Positions 1 to 6,068 are shown, numbered from the stretch's first letter. The stretch is DNA of 7,283 nt from Microcoleaceae cyanobacterium UBA11344 (GCA_003483675.1 DMYK01000268.1:1-7283), one strand, 5' to 3'. Notes: generated from the sequence alone by a model not told the origin. Numbers and translations: made by a program.

Positions 1-13
1 GCTTAACAATTTC

Positions 14-418
14 CTACTTGGTTTTAACCTGACGAGCCATTTCCCGGAAACTATTCATGCTGGGCCCAGGAGTTCTACGGCTGGCATTTGGTGTTGGCAT
101 TAAATTATTAGGAGCAAAGGTAAGAGTCGGTTCACTTGAACTCGACGCTTTCCCCTTAGTTGCTGCGACTACATTCACAGATTTCGATGTTTCCACCTTA
201 GCCTTCTTAGGCGATTCAGACTTAGGAGAATCAGCTTTTGCTGGTGCTGATGCCGCAACTACAGGCTCAGGCTTTTTAGCAGTACCAGGCTCAACTTTCG
301 GTGACTCCTTGGCCTCAGAGTTGCCCAAATCTAGAAAATATTCAGACTTTTTCAAGCCAAACAATCCGGCAAAAAAGCTGAAAATACCGCCGAAGAAATT
401 CTTGATAAAATCAAACAT
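14..418 (-). CDS. Small amphipathic-helix protein of unknown function (134 aa)
   Basis: I do not recognise a named function. The N-terminus (residues 1-25) is rich in Phe, Gly, Ile and Leu (MFDFIKNFFGGIFSFFAGLF) and should form an amphipathic or membrane-associating helix; it is not a classical cleavable signal. Residues about 35-95 are Pro/Ala/Lys/Ser/Glu-rich and probably disordered. The C-terminus (about 98-134) looks conserved in style: TFAPNNLMP, then a basic RRTPGP, then SFREMARQVKTK. From memory, similar helix-linker-tail proteins occur widely in cyanobacteria as hypothetical proteins. The start is supported by AAGGAG (complement of 427-432) 8 nt upstream of ATG. The opposite-strand frame is a shadow. 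It is divergent from the hydrolase pair. A role at the membrane surface is an inference from composition only. Confidence 0.8.
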   Translation of the reverse strand: MFDFIKNFFGGIFSFFAGLFGLKKSEYFLDLGNSEAKESPKVEPGTAKKPEPVVAASAPAKADSPKSESPKKAKVETSKSVNVVAATKGKASSSSEPTLTFAPNNLMPTPNASRRTPGPSMNSFREMARQVKTK

Positions 419-438
419 TAGATTGACTCCTTTTGTTC

Positions 439-467
439 TTTTAGAGCAATTTGTACAAGCTTGTCAA
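439..467 (-). promoter_or_regulatory. Possible promoter for the 134-aa protein gene
   Basis: On the minus strand a perfect TTGACA (complement of 462-467) is followed after 17 nt by CTAAAA (complement of 439-444). The -35 is ideal and the -10 is weak. The implied start of transcription near 432 would leave a very short leader overlapping the Shine-Dalgarno sequence, so the real -10 may differ. Confidence 0.3.
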
Positions 468-681
468 CAATGTTAGACTACGCGGTAAAGAAACCTTTGC
501 CTATATTTCTTCATCAAAATTTACATTGTGTGAGTAAAAACACTGATACTATAGTAATTTATACTTAGTAATAGCAGCCTTACTTTGTACTTAATTTACG
601 ATTATCTCAGAATTTATGACATATTTTTGACTCTCTCTAAGATATCCCGATCCGATTCGCTAGCTGTCCCACTAGGGGTCA

Positions 682-712
682 CACTCCCTAGGGGAGTGAT
701 TTATGCTATAAT
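682..712 (+). promoter_or_regulatory. Extended -10 promoter with adjoining palindrome, upstream of the hydrolase pair
   Basis: TGCTATAAT (704-712) is an extended -10 with a consensus TATAAT at 707-712. No -35 hexamer is visible. In its place sits the perfect inverted repeat CACTCCC-TAG-GGGAGTG (682-698), and CTAGGGG also occurs a second time at 673-679. Transcription would start near 719, about 16 nt before the ATG at 735. The palindrome could be an operator for a repressor or activator; this is inference. Confidence 0.5.
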
Positions 713-734
713 TGACAAGCAGTTTTCCAGCAAA

Positions 735-1352
735 ATGAACAGTTCGAGCGATCGCAATCCAGTCATTCTCATACACGGCATCTGGGACACCAAAACCATT
801 TTCAACAAAATGTCCGCCCACCTCACCCAGCTAGGATGGTTAGTACACAGCCTCAACCTCACCCCCAATGACGGTAGCCTCGGCCTCGACTTACTGGCGA
901 AGCAACTCGCAGATTACATCTCCCAAACCTTTCATCCCTCACAGTCGATCGACATAGTAGGCTACAGCATGGGCGGGCTCGTCAGCCGCTACTACGTCCA
1001 GCGACTCGGAGGAATTAACCGGGTACAGCGTTTCATCACCATATCTTCGCCTCACAGGGGCACTCTCACCGCCTATTCCTTGCCCTTAGCGGGATACGTC
1101 GATATGCGTCCTGATAGCAGTTTCCTGCAAGATTTAGATCAAGATGTCGCCATGCTCAAACGAATAAATTTTACATCAATGTGGACACCCTTTGACGTGA
1201 TGATTTTACCCTCGCACAGCTCTCAAATGCCAGTAGGTCGAGAAGTTAAGCTCAACATTTGGATGCACCGCCAAATGGTGACAGATTCCCAAAGTATTAA
1301 CGCATTAGTTGAAGAACTAAAAGCACCTATTAAAAATCAAATTCCCCGTTAA
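735..1352 (+). CDS. Alpha/beta-hydrolase, lipase/esterase type (paralogue 1)
   Basis: Predicted serine hydrolase of the alpha/beta fold, similar in size and layout to small bacterial lipases and triacylglycerol-lipase-like esterases; the substrate is not identifiable. Counting from ATG at 735 (205 aa): the oxyanion-region LIHGI is at 12-16, the nucleophile elbow GYSMGG at 76-81 (Ser78), the probable acid Asp154 in TPFD, and the probable catalytic His178 in IWMH. All three positions coincide exactly with those of the next gene. An open frame reaches back to a TTG at 585, but that start would add 50 residues with no match in the paralogue and would lie upstream of the TATAAT at 707-712. I therefore choose 735, where both proteins begin MNS. 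There is no clear Shine-Dalgarno sequence and no signal peptide, so it is probably cytoplasmic. It is followed after 2 nt by its paralogue, almost certainly as one operon. Confidence 0.87.
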   Translation: MNSSSDRNPVILIHGIWDTKTIFNKMSAHLTQLGWLVHSLNLTPNDGSLGLDLLAKQLADYISQTFHPSQSIDIVGYSMGGLVSRYYVQRLGGINRVQRFITISSPHRGTLTAYSLPLAGYVDMRPDSSFLQDLDQDVAMLKRINFTSMWTPFDVMILPSHSSQMPVGREVKLNIWMHRQMVTDSQSINALVEELKAPIKNQIPR

Positions 1353-1354
1353 AA

Positions 1355-1966
1355 ATGAATAGCAATTGCAGCCACAACCCAGTCTTGCTGATTCACGGCA
1401 TCTTCAGAAAATCGGGCATTTTTAGCAAAATGTCCGGCCATCTCACCCAACTGGGATGGTCAGTCTACAGCCTTAATCTTACCCCCAATTGGGGCAACGC
1501 CAGCCTGGAAGATTTAGCCCAACAAATGGCAGATTATATAGACACAAACTTCTCCCCACAACAGCCTTTAGATTTAGTAGGATTGAGTATGGGCGGTTTA
1601 GTAACTCGCTACTACCTGCAAAGGCTAGGCGGAATTAACCGAGTGCAGCGCTTTATTGCCATATCTTCTCCTCACAGCGGCACTTGGATGGCTTACACTA
1701 TGTGGGGGAAAGGCTGCATCCAAATGCGCCCCGGCAGTGCTTTTCTGGAAGAATTGAATCGAGATGCTATTGTCTTAGAAAAGCTCAATTTTACTTCTAT
1801 TTGGACGCCTTGGGATTTCATCATCGTGCCTGCTTCTAGTTCCCAAATATCCGCAGCAAAAGATGTGAAATTGTCAGTATTTGCCCATGTTATGATGGCC
1901 TGTAATTCTCGGAGTTTAAAAGCTGTTGCTGAAGCACTTTCCGAACCTTTTAAGCTTGAGAATTAG
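1355..1966 (+). CDS. Alpha/beta-hydrolase, lipase/esterase type (paralogue 2)
   Basis: Tandem duplicate of the preceding hydrolase (203 aa), alignable without gaps over the core. LIHGI is at 12-16, GLSMGG at 76-81 with nucleophile Ser78, Asp154 in TPWD and His178 in FAH, so the triad looks intact. Strongly shared blocks are KMSGHLTQLGW, SLNLTPN, RYYLQRLGGINRVQRF and ISSPHSGT. Differences gather at 111-125 (WMAYTMWGKGCIQ against LTAYSLPLAGYVD), after the conserved SSPH, and around 160-180; these are likely substrate-pocket edges. It lies 2 nt after the first copy with no separate promoter, so co-transcription is expected. The C-terminus is shorter by a few residues. The substrate and any division of labour between the copies are unknown. 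Confidence 0.87.
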   Translation: MNSNCSHNPVLLIHGIFRKSGIFSKMSGHLTQLGWSVYSLNLTPNWGNASLEDLAQQMADYIDTNFSPQQPLDLVGLSMGGLVTRYYLQRLGGINRVQRFIAISSPHSGTWMAYTMWGKGCIQMRPGSAFLEELNRDAIVLEKLNFTSIWTPWDFIIVPASSSQISAAKDVKLSVFAHVMMACNSRSLKAVAEALSEPFKLEN

Positions 1967-1976
1967 GTCAACGTAA

Positions 1977-2028
1977 AACGCTTCTCTCTTCTCTGACTCT
2001 GCGTCAAGAGCGTTCTCTGCGGTTAAAT
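1977..2028. repeat. Intergenic repeat fragment with hairpin arms between convergent genes
   Basis: The gap between the second hydrolase and the convergent VOC gene holds AACGCT (1977-1982) and AGCGTT (2009-2014) as inverted arms around a pyrimidine-rich loop. It then has TTCTCTGCGGTTAAA, which resembles the CTCTGCGGTTAAA block at 7064-7075. It may be a worn copy of that repeat and may serve as a two-way terminator, but the arms are short and no good T-run follows. Confidence 0.3.
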
Positions 2029-2040
2029 CATTCCGAACAA

Positions 2041-2472
2041 TCAAACAGCATCCCCCACTTCCGCATATTCGCAGCGCCCAAAAATTGCCTCAGCTTCACA
2101 GTAATACTTGAACTCCAGTATATTATGAGAAGGGTCTTCCAAGAAGAAAGTGCGGTGCTCTGTAGGCAAACCAACAAACCGCCTTCTCGGTTCTTGATAG
2201 AAGTTCAAGTTATTTTGTTGTGCCTTCTCTAACAACCCTTCCCAGTCAGCTTCTGAAGTAAAAATTAACCCAAAATGCCGGGGATAGATGCCTCGCTGAG
2301 GTGTCAAAGGTTCGTGGCTGACGTGGGCGACAATTTGATGGCCACAGATACCCATAATTACAGAATTTGCGGATTCGCGACCCAATTCGCAGCCGAGCCC
2401 GTCCACATAGAAGGCTTTTGTTTGGCCGATATCGCTGACGGGAAAGGCAAGATGAAATAAGACTTTGTTCAT
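2041..2472 (-). CDS. VOC-superfamily protein (glyoxalase / extradiol dioxygenase fold)
   Basis: A 143-aa protein with two beta-alpha-beta-beta-beta modules of the vicinal oxygen chelate superfamily. The opening FHLAFPVSDIGQTKAFYVDGLGC (residues 6-28) is the classic first module, and the second starts near HFGLIF (66-71). FFLEDPSHNILEFKYY (109-124) is the typical closing strand. His7, His66 and Glu120 sit where metal ligands are expected, so a divalent metal site is likely. The reaction (lactoylglutathione lyase, dioxygenase or other) cannot be told from the sequence. It is a single-domain cytoplasmic protein of usual length. The start at 2472 is needed to keep His7, although no Shine-Dalgarno sequence precedes it. 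Its start codon is 12 bp from that of the divergent DUF92 gene, so their 5' regions must overlap. Confidence 0.85.
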   Translation of the reverse strand: MNKVLFHLAFPVSDIGQTKAFYVDGLGCELGRESANSVIMGICGHQIVAHVSHEPLTPQRGIYPRHFGLIFTSEADWEGLLEKAQQNNLNFYQEPRRRFVGLPTEHRTFFLEDPSHNILEFKYYCEAEAIFGRCEYAEVGDAV

Positions 2473-2484
2473 GGAGGTAAAAAG

Positions 2485-3303
2485 ATGACAGTGCAGAATT
2501 CTGAGTTGTGGTTTAATGATTTATCTTGGTCTGATCCTTGGTTGGTGGCGATCGCCCTGAATACAATTTTACTGGCGATCGCCACTATTGTTCCTAAAAA
2601 ATTGCTCACTCCCGCAGGGCAATTTCACGGCTGGCTGCTGGGTGTGATCATCTGGGGCTGTTTGGGATGGCAAGGCTATGCTGTGGTGATGTTCTACTTT
2701 CTCGTCGGATCGGGAGTTACCCGCATCGGCAAAGCCCAAAAAGAAGCAGAAGGCATAGCCGAAAAGCGTTCCGGCGCACGAGGCCCGGAAAATGTCTGGG
2801 GTTCTGCTTTAACCGCTACTCTTTGTGCTTTGGGAGTTTTGGCATTCTCTATTTTAGGAGAGACAGGCAAGATGCCTGTCCCACAAGATGTTATTTCCTG
2901 GTTATTACTCGGCTACGCGGCCAGTTTTTCCACCAAACTTTCCGACACCAGCGCCAGCGAAATTGGTAAAGCTTACGGCAAACGGACGTTTTTGATTACT
3001 ACCTTGAAGCCCGTACCTAGGGGTACCGAAGGGGCTGTGAGTTTAGAAGGAACTCTCGCAGGTATTGTCGCCTCGATCGCGATCGCACTTTTGAGTTGGG
3101 CTGTCGGTTTAATAGACTTGACAGGAATTGCTTTTTGTGTTATTGCAGCTTTTATTGCTACCAATATCGAGAGCGTCATTGGTGCCACCGTCCAATCAAA
3201 GTTTGAGTGGCTCACCAACGAGGTAGTTAATTTTTTTAATACGCTCATCGGAGCGATCGCAGCCATCATCTTAGCCTTAGCCTGGAGAGCTTTTTTCGCT
3301 TAG
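2485..3303 (+). CDS. DUF92 family membrane protein, VTE6-like (putative phytyl-phosphate kinase)
   Basis: A 272-aa integral membrane protein of the DUF92 (TIGR00297) family. Plant VTE6 in this family phosphorylates phytyl phosphate to phytyl diphosphate for tocopherol and phylloquinone synthesis from chlorophyll-derived phytol. That role is plausible in a cyanobacterium but is inferred from the family. Hydrophobic segments lie near residues 19-36, 44-75, 108-123, 136-148, 190-212, 213-230 and 252-271. Family motifs visible are FSTKLSDTSASEIGKAYGKR (about 149-168) and LKPVPRGTEGAVSLEGTLAG (about 174-193), with conserved Asp, Glu and Lys in the loops. The start is fixed by GGAGG at 2473-2477, 7 nt upstream. 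A palindromic repeat (2862-2880) is carried in frame in the loop around GETGKMPVPQ. Four HIP1 octamers lie within the gene. Confidence 0.85.
   Translation: MTVQNSELWFNDLSWSDPWLVAIALNTILLAIATIVPKKLLTPAGQFHGWLLGVIIWGCLGWQGYAVVMFYFLVGSGVTRIGKAQKEAEGIAEKRSGARGPENVWGSALTATLCALGVLAFSILGETGKMPVPQDVISWLLLGYAASFSTKLSDTSASEIGKAYGKRTFLITTLKPVPRGTEGAVSLEGTLAGIVASIAIALLSWAVGLIDLTGIAFCVIAAFIATNIESVIGATVQSKFEWLTNEVVNFFNTLIGAIAAIILALAWRAFFA
2862..2880. repeat. Palindromic interspersed repeat inside the DUF92 gene
   Basis: GACAGGCA-AGA-TGCCTGTC is a perfect 8-bp inverted repeat with a 3-nt loop, followed by CCAC. From memory, this sequence recurs between genes in Microcoleus/Oscillatoria-type genomes. Here it is read in frame as ETGKMPVPQ, in a predicted loop between two membrane segments. 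Confidence 0.7.
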
Positions 3304-3331
3304 TTTAGTCAACAATAATCATCAGTCAATC

Positions 3332-3436
3332 AACTGACCCTTCGACTCCGCTCAGGGCACCGCAATTGACAATTGACAACTGCCCCTTCGACTACGCTCA
3401 GGGCACCGCAACTGCCAACTGCCAACTGACAACTGA

Positions 3437-3437
<1 letters not shown>
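3332..3437. repeat. Composite array: two palindromic elements set in heptamer repeats
   Basis: The order is AACTGAC (3332-3338), a 25-bp element beginning CCTTCGACTCCGCTCAGG (3339-3363), AATTGAC x2 plus AACTGCC (3364-3384), the same element with a single change (CTACG for CTCCG, 3385-3409), then AACTGCC x2 and AACTGAC x2 (3410-3437). With the preceding C, each element has CCCT...AGGG end arms. The last heptamer runs into the first base of the hetR stop codon (CTA, 3437-3439). The array fills the gap between convergent DUF92 and hetR and may terminate both, though no T-run is present. Confidence 0.8.
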
Positions 3438-4423
<986 letters not shown>

Positions 4424-4545
4424 TCAGTTGTTAAGTCAAGCAGGAGTTGAAAAAACCCGTTTCGGAGCAAGGTGAGGAGACATGAAAGCACCATCTGCTT
4501 GCACAACAGATGAGAGGCTTCCGATACAGTAACCCACCTCGGCGT

Positions 4546-4568
4546 GTAATGAGGGTGAATACCCCTCG
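4546..4568. promoter_or_regulatory. Putative HetR operator upstream of hetR
   Basis: On the plus strand the site reads GTAATGAGGG-N5-ACCCCTCG. Its minus strand reads GAGGGGT-ATTCA-CCCTC flanked by CATTAC. The 17-bp HetR target upstream of Anabaena hetP is, from memory, GAGGGGTCTAACCCCTC, also flanked by CATTAC. Arms, spacing and flank agree, and only the central bases differ. It lies about 207-229 bp upstream of the hetR start codon, so HetR autoregulation is the likely meaning. Confidence 0.7.
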
Positions 4569-4716
4569 GATTCAAGCATAGCCGACTGTCGTCAAAAAGC
4601 TTGCCAGCAACCCCACTGTTCATCCCAGTTAATTTCCCTTTCTGTGACGCCAACGACGAAGGCATCCAGGGCGATCGCACCCCGTCAGCACTCAGAGCTG
4701 ATTGAGCTTTGAATTA

Positions 4717-4730
4717 CTGTATCCGTACAG
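4717..4730. promoter_or_regulatory. Inverted repeat far upstream of hetR sharing GTATCCGT with the patX promoters
   Basis: CTGTA-TCCG-TACAG is a perfect 5-bp inverted repeat with a 4-nt centre. The octamer GTATCCGT (4719-4726) also occurs in the same orientation just upstream of both patX-like genes (5246-5253 and 6036-6043). It is a possible binding site for a shared regulator, or a remnant of the duplicated patX promoter. Confidence 0.4.
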
Positions 4731-4796
4731 AATATGAATTATTGTAAATTCGCTGAATAATCCGGTAGTAATTGGTATTTGAATTGTTCTCAATAC

Positions 4797-4840
4797 AAAA
4801 CCGCCAATCACAAGAGTCTATCTCTAGGTAGATGGCGGTT
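4797..4840 (-). terminator. Hairpin terminator downstream of diverged patX (copy A)
   Basis: AACCGCCA (4799-4806) pairs with TGGCGGTT (4833-4840), and a smaller inner stem AGAG/CTCT (4813-4816 with 4822-4825) closes around TCTAT. On the minus strand the stem is followed by TTGTATTG, a short U-rich tail. The equivalent structure is kept in copy B, which supports function as a terminator or RNA 3' end. Confidence 0.55.
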
Positions 4841-5018
4841 AAGAGTTTATATGCTATCATTACTCACACAGAAAAGAATCTCCTAATGACTGTCAATAAA
4901 AAGTGCAATTGTCGTTGAAATGGAAAAACGATAATTCTATTTAATCAGAGGGAGCGAGCGGATTAACGGCCCGAACCAAGTGAGTTGGGGAACTCGGTTT
5001 CGTACAGTACCATGAAAA

Positions 5019-5240
5019 TTATTGTAGCGGATGAGTGTAAACAGTAGGCTCAGTAAAATTTCTGCGGGGGCTGTTTCTCTTAAGAGGACGCTCGCCCTTT
5101 TGTTGAGTTTGCGCTGACAACATATATTGAGCGGTGGAAGTTTCTAGCTGTTCGACTGGGGATTCAATGGATAGAGCGCAGGTAGCACTTAAGAAGAGAC
5201 CAGACAGACTCAGTAAAGCAATTGCTGTGTAGGTTTTCAT
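5019..5240 (-). CDS. patX: PatX-like secreted peptide precursor with degenerate pentapeptide (copy A)
   Basis: A 73-aa protein that is the diverged paralogue of the patX at 5849-6028. It aligns without gaps over 59 residues, with 33 identities by hand count. The N-terminus (MKTYTAIALLSLSGLFLSATCA, with Lys2 and a hydrophobic core 6-22) looks like a Sec signal peptide, so export to the periplasm is expected. The middle keeps YMLSAQTQQKGER. At the position of RGSGR it has RNSPR (55-59): codons AGA AAC AGC CCC CGC against AGA GGC AGC GGA CGC, so both glycines are replaced. Beyond it a tail RNFTEPTVYTHPLQ (60-73) remains, which copy B would also encode past its stop. No Shine-Dalgarno sequence is seen in either copy. 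It may be an inactive duplicate, a decoy, or a peptide with altered HetR affinity. The frame is fully open, so it is not an obvious pseudogene. Confidence 0.75.
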   Translation of the reverse strand: MKTYTAIALLSLSGLFLSATCALSIESPVEQLETSTAQYMLSAQTQQKGERPLKRNSPRRNFTEPTVYTHPLQ

Positions 5241-5245
5241 GGGTA

Positions 5246-5278
5246 GTATCCGTGTCAGTGTCTATTTAGTGATACGGA
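5246..5278. promoter_or_regulatory. Inverted repeat at the 5' end of diverged patX (copy A)
   Basis: GTATCCGTGTCA (5246-5257) and TGATACGGA (5270-5278) form an inverted repeat; 8 of 9 positions pair between TCCGTGTCA and TGATACGGA. It starts 5 nt upstream of the ATG, so it occupies the leader and ribosome-loading region, and it is preserved in copy B. It may be an operator or an RNA hairpin controlling translation. Confidence 0.5.
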
Positions 5279-5328
5279 ATTTACCCAGGCTGATCGGGAT
5301 GAATTTACCTGAAATTATCAAACTATAG

Positions 5329-5369
5329 AATCAGGAATCAGGAATCAGGAATCAGAATCAGGAATCAGG
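5329..5369. repeat. AATCAGG heptamer tandem array
   Basis: Six consecutive units AATCAGG, the fourth lacking one G (5350-5355), fill 41 bp between the two duplicated segments. Such heptamer short tandem repeats are common between genes in filamentous cyanobacteria. Copy number may vary between strains. Confidence 0.9.
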
Positions 5370-5581
5370 CTTTAGTTAAGCGATCGCGCATTTAAATAGT
5401 CTCCTAAAATCCTTGTATAAACAGCGTAAAATTCTCTCCCCCTCCCGAAGCAACAGACACTTGAGATGGGTAGCATCTGATCTATGAGAGCAGTCAGAAG
5501 TCGATGTAAAATGGAATAAAATCTCTGGTTTCAGTAATTAAAAAAATTCCTAATTGCACTACCCAGAAGGTTGCAATAATA
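5370..5581. other. Spacer between the two patX segments, nothing recognised
   Basis: AT-rich sequence with one HIP1 octamer (5381-5388) and a pyrimidine run near 5435-5446. I see no gene, promoter or clear inverted repeat in it. Confidence 0.5.
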
Positions 5582-5584
5582 TAC

Positions 5585-5628
5585 AAAACCGCCCAAGACG
5601 AGAGTCAATCTCTCGATCGATGGCGGTT
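5585..5628 (-). terminator. Hairpin terminator downstream of patX (copy B)
   Basis: AACCGCC (5587-5593) pairs with GGCGGTT (5622-5628). An inner perfect stem CGAGAG/CTCTCG (5599-5604 with 5610-5615) closes a 5-nt loop TCAAT. On the minus strand TTGTATATT follows. The inner stem is longer than in copy A (6 against 4 bp) while the outer stem is shared, so the two-stem layout is conserved although the loop sequence has changed. Confidence 0.55.
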
Positions 5629-5848
5629 GAAGTTTTATCTGCTATCATCACTCACATAAAAGAAGATCCTATTGACTGTAAACAAGAAGTGCAGTTGCCT
5701 TGGGGACCTGAAAAACTAGCATCCCAGAAAATTAGATTGAGCGATCGACAAGGGCGGTCAAAACTAACTCAATAACGGAAATCGCTGGAGTCCAATGTCA
5801 TTAAAATGCTTGTAGCGGATGAGTGTAAAGATTAGGCTCAATGAACTC

Positions 5849-6028
5849 TCAGCGTCCGCTGCCTCTTTCTGGAGAACGATCGCCCCTTTGTGCAGTTTGG
5901 GCGGATATAATGTATGGAGCGGTGGCAATTTCGAGCAGTCCGACGAGGGATTCAAAGGCTCCATCGATAGTGGCGCTCAAAGTAACGCCCAAAAGACTTA
6001 GTAAAGCAATTGGTGTGTAAGTTTGCAT
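5849..6028 (-). CDS. patX: PatX: secreted precursor of the HetR-inhibiting ERGSGR peptide (59 aa)
   Basis: A short gene easily missed by length cut-offs. It encodes 59 aa beginning MQTYTPIALLSLLG and ending SPERGSGR, then TGA. RGSGR is the HetR-binding pentapeptide of PatS/PatX, and ERGSGR is exactly the C-terminal hexapeptide of Anabaena PatS. Codons AGA GGC AGC GGA CGC (5866-5852) are followed directly by the stop at 5851-5849. Residues 7-21 form a hydrophobic signal-like core, but unlike the paralogue the n-region has no Lys or Arg. PatX proteins are known as small RGSGR-containing, signal-bearing proteins encoded near hetR in filamentous cyanobacteria, which fits this place upstream of hetR on the same strand. 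The predicted role is export, processing and cell-to-cell inhibition of HetR. The frame continues after the TGA as EFIEPNLYTHPLQAF, matching the paralogue's tail, so the stop is probably derived. Confidence 0.88.
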   Translation of the reverse strand: MQTYTPIALLSLLGVTLSATIDGAFESLVGLLEIATAPYIISAQTAQRGDRSPERGSGR

Positions 6029-6035
6029 GGGGTTA

Positions 6036-6068
6036 GTATCCGTGTCAGTGTCTATTAACTGATACGGA
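6036..6068. promoter_or_regulatory. Inverted repeat at the 5' end of patX (copy B)
   Basis: GTATCCGTGTCA (6036-6047) and TGATACGGA (6060-6068), with the same arms and spacing as at 5246-5278. It starts 7 nt upstream of the ATG, and no Shine-Dalgarno sequence is visible. It has stayed nearly unchanged while the adjoining coding sequences diverged, which points to a regulatory role. Confidence 0.5.

Larger units (their letters stand above)
4797..5315. repeat. Segmental duplication, copy A (contains diverged patX)
   Basis: About 520 bp that align with 5582-6104 in the same orientation. Shared landmarks in order are the ACAAAACCGCC hairpin, GCTATCATyACTCACA, the patX-like frame with TGTAGCGGATGAGTGTAAA at its 3' end, and GTATCCGTGTCAGTGTCTATT next to the start codon. 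The upstream arm ends near GAAATT. Edges are approximate. Confidence 0.85.

Noticed and set aside
57..476. Plus-strand frame opposite the 134-aa protein
   Set aside because: It is the antisense shadow of a gene with a good Shine-Dalgarno sequence and a structured protein.
585..734. N-terminal extension of the first hydrolase from a TTG codon
   Set aside because: It has no counterpart in the paralogue and lies mostly upstream of the TATAAT at 707-712; ATG at 735 fits both gene length and promoter.
4860..4870. TACTCACAC resembling the ACTCCTCACAC loop of the cyanobacterial Yfr1 RNA
   Set aside because: The CTC part of the motif is missing and the typical flanking hairpins are not there.
5172..5192. 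Lipoprotein signal in the diverged PatX (Cys21 after LSAT)
   Set aside because: Thr at -1 and Ser at -3 do not fit a lipobox, and the intact paralogue has Ile in place of Cys.
5329..5369. CRISPR-like array
   Set aside because: The units are contiguous 7-mers without spacers; it is a short tandem repeat.
5554..5775. Plus-strand frame with MAVEVLSAIITH, matched by MAVKSLYAIITH in copy A (from 4832)
   Set aside because: The shared start lies in the terminator hairpin, and a 2-nt length difference shifts the frame after about 15 codons, so it is similarity from the duplication and not a conserved protein.
5764..5964. Minus-strand 66-codon frame overlapping the patX of copy B
   Set aside because: It is a different frame from the one that aligns with copy A and ends in ERGSGR; the 59-codon frame at 5849-6028 is the real gene.
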